The notes beneath the pieces are model-generated. The model ran no database searches, was not told the DNA's origin, and saw only the letters and a list, made by a program, of their open reading frames with translations. Below are positions 1 through 5,165 of a stretch of DNA of 5,165 nucleotides, one piece after another. The number at the start of each line of letters is the position of its first letter. The first letter of the stretch is position 1. The position numbers were made by a program, and so were the translations under genes. Source of the stretch: Methanofastidiosum sp. (GTDB lineage Archaea; Methanobacteriota_B; Thermococci; Methanofastidiosales; Methanofastidiosaceae); NCBI GenBank assembly GCA_013329085.1, contig DUKX01000235.1:242-5406 (forward strand), written 5' to 3'.

Positions 1-14
1 ACAAGAATTTTCAT
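1..14 (-). CDS. Start of next operon gene, cut by window edge
   Basis: An ATG at 14-12 opens a frame reading M-K-I-L before the window ends. It lies 1 nt after the moaA stop codon (TAG, 18-16), the same 1-nt spacing seen at the wtpB/wtpC and moeA/moaA junctions. A GGTG Shine-Dalgarno core at 23-20, inside the end of moaA, sits 5 nt before this ATG. That is the same spacing as the GGTG before the proposed wtpA start. The gene is therefore very likely real and cotranscribed. Its product cannot be told from four residues; by context another molybdopterin-synthesis gene is a reasonable guess only. Confidence 0.6.
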
Positions 15-15
15 T

Positions 16-906
16 CTAGCACCAGTATGGTGTTTTTGACTTAATTGAATAAATCAATAACTCTTTTAATTTTTCATGGTCAGAAAAGTCTTTTACTTTT
101 ATTAGATTATCATTTCTAAATAGGCAATTTTTGATTTCACCTTCGCTTGTAACTCTAATGCTCATGCAATTATTACAGAATATAGTGTTGTGCATAGACC
201 TGACTACCTCGATTTCTTGAGGGACAAAATATTTCTTTCTACGGTGCTTTTCTCTTTCAATTATTTTAGTAGCATGCTTTTCAAGGTGTTCTTCTATGGG
301 TAGAACACTTGCATAGTTTTCTTTGTAAAAATCAGAATCCAGATCATCTTTAGCGGAGATAAGTTCGATTAACTGTAGAACCATACCTTCTTTCGTGAAT
401 TTTACCATCTCTTTAATCTCGCGATAATTTCTTTTCATTACGACCATGTTGATTTTTATTGGGAAGATCTCTTCTTGATATGTTTTTTCTATCGCATCTA
501 AAACATCTTGGAGCTTATTTTTGCCTGTTATGCTTGAATAAGTGTCATTATCCAAGGTATTCAAGGTAACATTAAATCTGGATATTCCCGCTTCTTTTAG
601 GTCAGATACCTTTTCACACAAAAGAGTTCCATTTGTAGACATTGATACATCATCCATGTAGTTAGATGCTATTTGAACAATATCCACAATATCTTTTCGA
701 AGTAGAGGCTCTCCGCCTGTAAATCTAACTTTTTTGATACCTAATTCGCTAGTAACTTTAAGTAGGTCTTCTATATCTTCCTTAGTTATTTCTTTTTTAC
801 CATTATCTGATTGGGAGCACTCACCCTCGTGATGGCAATATATACAGTTTAAATTGCAACGTTGAGTTAATGCAACTCTTAGTACTTTAACTGGTAATTC
901 TGACAT
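16..906 (-). CDS. moaA: GTP 3',8-cyclase MoaA, archaeal type (radical SAM)
   Basis: MoaA is a cytoplasmic radical SAM enzyme that rearranges GTP to 3',8-cyclo-GTP, the first step of molybdopterin synthesis. The 296-residue protein carries the SAM-cluster motif CxxxCxxC (C17, C21, C24), the SAM-binding GGEP (64-67) and an STNG segment (90-93). The second 4Fe-4S cluster, which binds GTP, is seen as CxxCx13C (C244, C247, C261). The length and the C-H-H-E-G-E stretch after the first cluster fit the shorter archaeal MoaA subfamily. The protein ends in P-Y-W-C and lacks the C-terminal Gly-Gly that bacterial MoaA inserts into its active site. The ATG at 906 follows the moeA stop by 1 nt, with only a weak GGA upstream, so translation is probably coupled to moeA. 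No other start precedes the motifs as well. Family assignment is firm; the role in tungsten-pterin rather than molybdenum-pterin synthesis is inferred from the neighbours. Confidence 0.95.
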   Translation of the reverse strand: MSELPVKVLRVALTQRCNLNCIYCHHEGECSQSDNGKKEITKEDIEDLLKVTSELGIKKVRFTGGEPLLRKDIVDIVQIASNYMDDVSMSTNGTLLCEKVSDLKEAGISRFNVTLNTLDNDTYSSITGKNKLQDVLDAIEKTYQEEIFPIKINMVVMKRNYREIKEMVKFTKEGMVLQLIELISAKDDLDSDFYKENYASVLPIEEHLEKHATKIIEREKHRRKKYFVPQEIEVVRSMHNTIFCNNCMSIRVTSEGEIKNCLFRNDNLIKVKDFSDHEKLKELLIYSIKSKTPYWC

Positions 907-907
907 A

Positions 908-2113
908 TTAATCTTCCAAGACTATTACTTCTAACTCTTCGCCTTTATCGACAAATTCAGTGTTCTCCTCAATTATGGCAATTCCCTCTGCTTTTAAAAA
1001 ACTTGATATAGCACCACTCCCGCGAAATACCGATGAAACTTCTTCTCCTTTGATCATAACTGGTAAGAAATCTTTTCTTCCTCTTGTTGAGTAAATCCTT
1101 TCATTTAAAATAAATTTTTTGATTTCTAATTCTTTTTGTAATCCCATCATTTTGTATATAAAAGGTAACACTAAGACATTGAATATAACAAATGAAGATG
1201 TTGGATGTCCTGGAAGGCCAAAAATTAATTTGTTGTTTCTCATTCCAAATAAGGTAGGTTTTCCCGGTTTTATGCTAATACCATGAATTATCAATTCCCC
1301 AAAACTTTTTAGAGCCTCTTCTACAAAATCTCTTTCACCTTTTGATGCCCCGGCAGAAAGAATTATTATATCACAATTTTTTGCTTCATTTAATTTAGAG
1401 AGGATTTCTTCTTTGGTATCTCTTGCAATGCCAAGATTATAGGTATCACAACCTAATTTATCTAATTTGGAAGAAATGTAAAAAGAATTAACATCATAAG
1501 TTTTGCCATAGTCAAGTTTATCCCAAGGCATTATAATTTCGTTTCCAGTTGAAAAAACGCCAATTTTAGGTTTTCTATAAACAGTAAGCTTTTGAATACC
1601 CAGTCCTGATAGCAATCCAAGAATCCTGGGGGTAATCAGAGTATTTTTTGATAAAATTCGACTTCCTTTTTTTATGTCATACCCTATCTTCATTATATTC
1701 TCTCCAGGCGTTACCCCTCTTGTTAGAGTAATATACTTACCTAGATTCTGGGTATTCTCTATCATAACAACAGAATCGGCACCTTCTGGGACAGGGGCGC
1801 CAGTTGCGACGTAAGAACATTTTCCCTTTTTAGTCGAATACTTTGGAGAGCTACCAGCATTTACACTTTCAATCAATCTTAGTTTTACCGGCGAATTTTC
1901 ACTAGCTTCGAAGGTATCTTCTGATCTAACTGCAAATCCATCCATTTGTGATTTAGGGTAATGAGGCACGTTAATCGGGGAAACAATATCCTCAGCCAAT
2001 ACTCTGTTCAAAGAAGAAATAAGCGGCGTATCTTCTGACTTTATATCCAAAGATATAGTTTTATTAATTATATTAATCGCTTCTTCATAGGTTTCAAGTT
2101 GTAAGAATTTCAC
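908..2113 (-). CDS. moeA: Molybdopterin molybdenum/tungstentransferase MoeA
   Basis: MoeA inserts molybdate or tungstate into adenylylated molybdopterin in the cytoplasm, giving the active cofactor. The 401-residue protein spans the usual single-MoeA length. Visible family motifs in order are MDGFAV (57-62), TGAPVPEGADSVVM (104-117), STGNEI (188-193), the MPT-binding-fold loop AGASKGERD (254-262), IKPGKP (281-286) and LPGHP (300-304). The C-terminal ~75 residues match the MoeA domain IV position. Several motif residues differ from the common bacterial form: AGASKG for GGVSVG, DVN for DSN near 207, and GHP for GNP. The start is GTG at 2113, with GGGA at 2121-2118 as a modest ribosome binding site; an ATG at 2126 is in another frame. 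It follows wtpC after 21 nt and precedes moaA by 1 nt. Archaea often carry two MoeA paralogues thought to differ in metal choice. Linkage to wtpABC suggests this is the tungstate-handling one, which is inference. Confidence 0.93.
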   Translation of the reverse strand: MKFLQLETYEEAINIINKTISLDIKSEDTPLISSLNRVLAEDIVSPINVPHYPKSQMDGFAVRSEDTFEASENSPVKLRLIESVNAGSSPKYSTKKGKCSYVATGAPVPEGADSVVMIENTQNLGKYITLTRGVTPGENIMKIGYDIKKGSRILSKNTLITPRILGLLSGLGIQKLTVYRKPKIGVFSTGNEIIMPWDKLDYGKTYDVNSFYISSKLDKLGCDTYNLGIARDTKEEILSKLNEAKNCDIIILSAGASKGERDFVEEALKSFGELIIHGISIKPGKPTLFGMRNNKLIFGLPGHPTSSFVIFNVLVLPFIYKMMGLQKELEIKKFILNERIYSTRGRKDFLPVMIKGEEVSSVFRGSGAISSFLKAEGIAIIEENTEFVDKGEELEVIVLED

Positions 2114-2134
2114 AAAATCCCTGCATCAATATAT

Positions 2135-3190
2135 TCATCTCTTAATAATCTGAAGTGCAGTGGCTTTAAAAAATATATTGATATCTTTACCTTCTATGAT
2201 CTTAAGATTCTCAATCGATTGTTTTGTAACAGCGGCTTCAACTTCAAATCCACAGTCTATCCTCACGATATGATAAAATCCATGTTTAATTACAGATATT
2301 ACTTTTCCTTTGAACTCGTTTCTAGCGCTTGTATTACCCTTACCCAAGATTATATCTTCTGGCCTAATAATTAGCCTCACACCCTGTCCAACTTTGAAAT
2401 GATCAGACAACGCTACTATTTGTTTTCCATTGACATCTACTATTAGTTCTTTTTCATTTTTTTTTATAACTTTACCTTCCCAAATGTTTTCAATCTTTAC
2501 AAATTTAGCTATTTCTTTAGATATCGGTTTATAGAAAATCTCATCTGGATTCCCAACTTGGACTACTGTTCCATCCATCATAATTCCGATTCTATCTGCG
2601 AGTAATATAGCTTCCTCTTGGCTGTGGGTAACATGAATAAAAGTTATGCCTTCTTTCCGGTGGAGATCTTTCATCTCTGGTATTAGTTTAGATTTTGTAT
2701 TCTCATCCAAAGCAGAGAAAGGTTCATCTAGAAGTAAAACTTTGGGATTAATTGCAAGAGCTCTAGCAAGAGCTACTTTTTGTTGCTCTCCCCCACTCAA
2801 TGTCGTTGTGTCTCTATGCATCAAATGTTCTATTTTAAGAATATTTGATAGCTCCTTTATTTTTGAATCTATTTCGTTTTTAGAGATATTTCTAAGCTTC
2901 ATCCCATATTCAATATTCTTTCTAACAGATAAATGTGGAAAGAGTGAATAATCTTGGTATAAGAATCCAAGATTTCTTTTTTCTGGGACTTCATATGTAA
3001 TATCTTTCTCATCTATGAAAATTCTACCTTCATTGGGTATATATAGCCCTACAATAAGTTCAAGTAATAGAGTTTTTCCAGCGCCAGTCGGACCTAAGAT
3101 AACAAAGTATTCGCCTTCTTTTATTTCTAATGAAATATTATTTAATGTAAATGTATCCCAGTTATTACTTAAATTTTCGATTCTTATCAT
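2135..3190 (-). CDS. wtpC: Tungstate/molybdate ABC transporter ATPase WtpC
   Basis: This is the cytoplasmic ATPase that drives oxyanion import through the WtpB channel. The 351-residue protein has a full nucleotide-binding domain: Walker A GPTGAGKT (33-40), Q-loop Q79, signature LSGGEQQKVALARAL (131-145), Walker B VLLLDEP (151-157), D-loop SALD (159-162) and H-loop H189. A linker leads to a C-terminal MOP/TOBE-like region (about 236-351) with RPEDI (276-280), SARN (288-291) and FKAT (341-344). These are the positions where ModC-type regulatory domains bind oxyanion. In the Methanosarcina ModBC transporter a domain of this kind mediates trans-inhibition when internal metal is high. The ATG at 3190 lies 1 nt after the wtpB stop, with an AAGGGA Shine-Dalgarno-like run just upstream inside wtpB. 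Sulfate or other anion ATPases share the core, but the C-terminal motifs and the wtpA/wtpB partners favour tungstate/molybdate. Confidence 0.94.
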   Translation of the reverse strand: MIRIENLSNNWDTFTLNNISLEIKEGEYFVILGPTGAGKTLLLELIVGLYIPNEGRIFIDEKDITYEVPEKRNLGFLYQDYSLFPHLSVRKNIEYGMKLRNISKNEIDSKIKELSNILKIEHLMHRDTTTLSGGEQQKVALARALAINPKVLLLDEPFSALDENTKSKLIPEMKDLHRKEGITFIHVTHSQEEAILLADRIGIMMDGTVVQVGNPDEIFYKPISKEIAKFVKIENIWEGKVIKKNEKELIVDVNGKQIVALSDHFKVGQGVRLIIRPEDIILGKGNTSARNEFKGKVISVIKHGFYHIVRIDCGFEVEAAVTKQSIENLKIIEGKDINIFFKATALQIIKR

Positions 3191-3191
3191 A

Positions 3192-3998
3192 TTATCCCTT
3201 TTTCTTGGAAATTAATCTTAGAAATACAAATATAACGAAACATAACAATATTAGTAAAACAGCAATAGGCTGTGATTCTTGCAAACCGCCTGTATTAAAT
3301 CTATAAAATATTAATGTTGAAGCAATCATTGGATAATATGCAATTACTACAACTGCACCAAATTCACTTATTCCTCTGGCCCAACTCATAATTGCGCCAG
3401 ATATCAAGTTATGATAAGAAAGAGGAATGGCTATTTGATAAAAAGACTTCCATTGGGAAGCCCCTAAAGTTCTTGCAACGCGTTCAAAATTAGGATTAAC
3501 ACTTATGAATCCCTCTTTTGCTGAATTTACAAATAAGGGATAACTTACAAAAAACATTGCTATTACTACTCCCCATAATGAATCTTGAAACACTATACCC
3601 AGATTTCCAAAAATAGATCCAACTGTACCTCTCCTGGATAGAAGAGAAAACAGGGCAATTCCTGCAACTGTATGAGGTATTATAACCGGGATATCTATTA
3701 GTGATTCAATTATATTTTTACCATAAAAATTATTTCTTGCAATAGCATATGCAAGAGGTATCCCAAATATTACAGCTAATATTGTTGAAAGAACAGAAGC
3801 ATAGAGAGTCAACCCAATTGACTTTAATACATACTGATCTTTCAGTATGGCGATAAAATAAGTTGGGCTAACGATTAATTGTTTGTATAACATATTAAAT
3901 AGAGTTCCAACTACGAAAACTATTATAGCGAATCCTATAAAGAAAAAAATGAAGGAAATAGGATTCCTTCTTAATTCAAGTTTAATTTTATTTTTCAT
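3192..3998 (-). CDS. wtpB: Tungstate/molybdate ABC transporter permease WtpB
   Basis: WtpB is the membrane channel subunit, acting as a homodimer that accepts oxyanion from WtpA and is powered by WtpC. The 268-residue protein has hydrophobic stretches fitting about six membrane segments: roughly 14-34, 61-86, 105-122, 139-158, 197-222 and 243-262. The EAA coupling loop that contacts the ATPase is visible as ARTLGAS...IAIPLS (175-194), with the conserved glycine at G179. It is followed by the SEFGAVVVIAYYPM segment (211-224), which resembles ModB/WtpB-type permeases. The N-terminus is positively charged and ends (SKKKG) are basic, as expected for cytoplasmic tails. Its ATG overlaps the wtpA stop by one base (TAATG at 4000-3996), so translation is probably coupled to wtpA. 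Only the exact metal preference is uncertain. Confidence 0.94.
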   Translation of the reverse strand: MKNKIKLELRRNPISFIFFFIGFAIIVFVVGTLFNMLYKQLIVSPTYFIAILKDQYVLKSIGLTLYASVLSTILAVIFGIPLAYAIARNNFYGKNIIESLIDIPVIIPHTVAGIALFSLLSRRGTVGSIFGNLGIVFQDSLWGVVIAMFFVSYPLFVNSAKEGFISVNPNFERVARTLGASQWKSFYQIAIPLSYHNLISGAIMSWARGISEFGAVVVIAYYPMIASTLIFYRFNTGGLQESQPIAVLLILLCFVIFVFLRLISKKKG

Positions 3999-5038
3999 TA
4001 GTTGTCAGCCACATATTGCTGTAAAATTTGTGGTAATTTTGTTTTATCATTTGCCTTTGCAGGAACTACTGGCGGTTGTCCATCGGCGGTAAATATTTGT
4101 TGACCATTTTCATCAATAACATATTTAACGAATTCGTTTGCAAGCGCTGCGTTTGGTGCATTTTTAGGAACGGTAATTCCATAGACTACTGGAGTAGCTT
4201 TTTGTGTCTTGCCATCTGAAGTCTTAACCTGAACTTTATCATAGGTACTTGCGTAATCAACGTCACTTAAGTTAATAGATGCAGGTAATCTTACATATTT
4301 AAGATTATTTTGTACTGCAACTGATATGTATTCCCAAGCGTAATCAATTCCACCTTCTTGTACCATCGAAACTAATTCTACTGATTTATTTCTTATGGTT
4401 ATCTTGCTAGTGTCAGGAGCTAAATCTTCAGGTGTTGTTATTGTGTAGATTCCATCTACTTCAGCTACTGTTATTTTTGACTTAGAAGTTATTAAGTCTT
4501 CCAATATTTTGTCGTCATTGTATGCAAATTCAGCTAATTGTATTGTCATGGGTGTTCTGTATCCACATGGGTCTAGGTTTGGATTTGAAAATGCCCATAT
4601 AACATCTGGTTTGTTGAGTATTTTATACCAGTTATTTTCATTGACAATACTTGCGTACTTACTCTTGTCAGAATATGTCAGAACCATTTCATTTTTAGCA
4701 AATAGGATATACCAGTCTGCGTAGTCTGGCATCATCATTGATGGAATTAGGGTATAGTCTGCAGATGCAAGTACATCGGCTTCTGTTCCAAGTTGTGTTA
4801 TTTTATTAACACATTCTTTACTCCCGGCAGGTTCCAATTGTACATCAACATTTTTGTGGTCTGCTTCGAACTTTGCCTCTACTTTTTCCATAGGTGAAGT
4901 AAGACTTCCAGCTATCAGTACTTTCAAAACTGTTTTTTGCCCAGTATCTGTCTGGCCAGTACAACCAACAGTTAAAGCTACCATTATCCCAATTAAGAAT
5001 AATGCTGATATTTTAAGATATGTTTTTCTTTTATTAAT
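3998..5038 (-). CDS. wtpA: Tungstate/molybdate-binding lipoprotein WtpA (ATT start)
   Basis: WtpA captures tungstate or molybdate outside the membrane and delivers it to WtpB. The first in-frame ATG (4984) leaves only seven residues before the lipid-attachment cysteine, too few for a signal peptide. Reading back to ATT at 5038 gives 346 residues with a complete lipoprotein signal: basic N-K-R-K, hydrophobic core ISALFLIGIMVALT, then VGC with the cysteine at 26. A perfect 8-nt Shine-Dalgarno sequence is placed correctly for this ATT, and no ATG, GTG or TTG lies in frame between the upstream TAA (5053) and 4984. The mature part shows WtpA hallmarks: AGSLTSP near 43-49, GTEADVLASADYTLI (85-98), ADWY...F (107-113), NPNLDPCGYR (152-161) and GGIDYAWEY (229-237). 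D156 and E236 match the two acidic ligands that give octahedral metal coordination in the Archaeoglobus fulgidus protein. Family call is firm. The start is inferred; an assembly error turning ATG into ATT is the alternative. Confidence 0.92.
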   Translation of the reverse strand: MNKRKTYLKISALFLIGIMVALTVGCTGQTDTGQKTVLKVLIAGSLTSPMEKVEAKFEADHKNVDVQLEPAGSKECVNKITQLGTEADVLASADYTLIPSMMMPDYADWYILFAKNEMVLTYSDKSKYASIVNENNWYKILNKPDVIWAFSNPNLDPCGYRTPMTIQLAEFAYNDDKILEDLITSKSKITVAEVDGIYTITTPEDLAPDTSKITIRNKSVELVSMVQEGGIDYAWEYISVAVQNNLKYVRLPASINLSDVDYASTYDKVQVKTSDGKTQKATPVVYGITVPKNAPNAALANEFVKYVIDENGQQIFTADGQPPVVPAKANDKTKLPQILQQYVADN

Positions 5039-5041
5039 AGT

Positions 5042-5049
5042 ATCACCTC
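5042..5049 (-). promoter_or_regulatory. Strong Shine-Dalgarno site that sets the wtpA start
   Basis: The minus strand reads GAGGTGAT, a full 8-nt complement of the archaeal 16S rRNA tail (AUCACCUC). Its GGTG core (5047-5044) is 5 nt from the ATT at 5038 but about 59 nt from the first ATG at 4984, so it supports the ATT start. It is the best ribosome binding site in the window; the internal genes have much weaker ones and rely on close junctions. Its first two bases overlap the inverted repeat at 5048-5073. Confidence 0.85.
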
Positions 5050-5073
5050 GTTATGTTTATATGGATATAACGA
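5048..5073. promoter_or_regulatory. ModE-like operator (inverted repeat)
   Basis: On the plus strand this is TCGTTATGT, 8 nt, then ATATAACGA. The outer 7 bases of each arm are perfectly complementary and 8 of 9 pair overall. The sequence and spacing (CGTTATRT-N8-AYATAACG) are those of the ModE operator known from E. coli modA, where molybdate-bound ModE represses uptake genes. Here it touches a TATA-like box (5073-5081) on one side and the Shine-Dalgarno site on the other, a position where a bound protein would block initiation. The repeat is seen directly; ModE-family regulators are known in archaea; that one binds here with tungstate or molybdate is inferred. No regulator gene is in the window. 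Confidence 0.7.
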
Positions 5074-5081
5074 TATTTAAA
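5073..5081 (-). promoter_or_regulatory. Candidate TATA box, proximal, for the wtp operon
   Basis: The minus strand reads TTTAAATAT, close to the archaeal TATA consensus. Transcription from it would begin near 5050-5055, giving a leader of only about 15 nt that just includes the Shine-Dalgarno site. The ModE-like repeat would then lie between the TATA box and the start point, a classic repression site. No clear purine-rich BRE precedes it. This is the box best placed relative to the operator, but the more distal box at 5130-5139 has an equally good sequence. Confidence 0.45.
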
Positions 5082-5129
5082 ATTAACTGAATTAGACTTC
5101 TTATTTCTAAAAAAAACTAAATAATTCTG

Positions 5130-5139
5130 TATATTTAAA
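5130..5139 (-). promoter_or_regulatory. Candidate TATA box, distal
   Basis: The minus strand reads TTTAAATATA, an excellent archaeal TATA match. A start near 5110 would give a leader of about 70 nt containing the ModE-like repeat, so a repressor there would act as a roadblock instead of blocking initiation. An 8-base T run (5116-5109) falls just about at the expected start point. AT-rich sequence makes chance matches common. A third match, TATATAAAT at 5157-5149, can be read on either strand and could serve a divergent gene beyond the right edge. Confidence 0.35.
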
Positions 5140-5165
5140 GCCCACAAAATTTATATAGATAAGTA

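Noticed and set aside
2094..2126. A 10-codon minus-strand frame from an ATG at 2126, overlapping the moeA start
   Set aside because: It is out of frame with moeA, lacks a clear ribosome site and encodes nothing recognisable; GTG 2113 gives the expected MoeA N-terminus.
2646..3215. Plus-strand open frames opposite wtpC
   Set aside because: They lie antisense to a complete, motif-rich ABC ATPase and show no family features, so they are shadows.
5048..5073. The inverted repeat read as a transcription terminator
   Set aside because: It has an AT-rich 8-base loop, a weak stem and no T run after it, and it lies just upstream of a strong ribosome site; an operator fits better.
4509..5090. Plus-strand open frames opposite wtpA and its promoter
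   Set aside because: They are antisense to wtpA, and one runs across the operator and promoter; neither resembles a protein family.
5109..5116. An 8-base T run on the minus strand as a terminator of a gene to the right
   Set aside because: Archaeal termination does use T runs, but this is a single run in an AT-rich spacer and no upstream gene end is visible.
5149..5157. A TATA-like match that could drive a divergent plus-strand gene
   Set aside because: The sequence is nearly symmetric and only 8 bases follow before the window ends, so direction and gene cannot be supported.

Overview
The window looks like one archaeal, AT-rich operon read entirely on the minus strand, from about 5160 down to 1. 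It joins tungstate/molybdate uptake to synthesis of the pterin cofactor that holds the metal. In order of transcription the genes are: wtpA (oxyanion-binding lipoprotein), wtpB (permease), wtpC (ATPase), moeA (metal insertion), moaA (first step of molybdopterin synthesis), and the first codons of another gene running off the left edge.

The archaeal call rests on four things: the WtpA-type binding protein (not the bacterial ModA type), the short archaeal form of MoaA, TTTAAATA-like TATA boxes upstream, and a Shine-Dalgarno match to the archaeal 16S tail. The low GC and the family types would fit an AT-rich methanogen or a related euryarchaeon, but nothing here fixes the genus.

Region by region: 5039-5165 is the control region, with candidate TATA boxes, a 26-bp inverted repeat that closely resembles a ModE operator, and a strong ribosome binding site. 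2135-5038 is the ABC transporter wtpABC, with genes overlapping or 1 nt apart. After a 21-nt gap, 908-2113 is moeA (GTG start) and 16-906 is moaA. Positions 1-14 hold the start of the next gene. There is no gap over 130 bases and no mobile element, RNA gene or CRISPR array was seen.

As a system: WtpA captures tungstate or molybdate outside the membrane, WtpB/WtpC import it, MoaA starts the pterin scaffold from GTP, and MoeA inserts the metal into adenylylated molybdopterin. The likely users are tungsto- or molybdo-enzymes such as formate or formylmethanofuran dehydrogenase, but none is encoded here. The two most notable points are that wtpA appears to start at an ATT codon, and that its promoter region carries a ModE-like operator with the half-site spacing known from E. 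coli modA.
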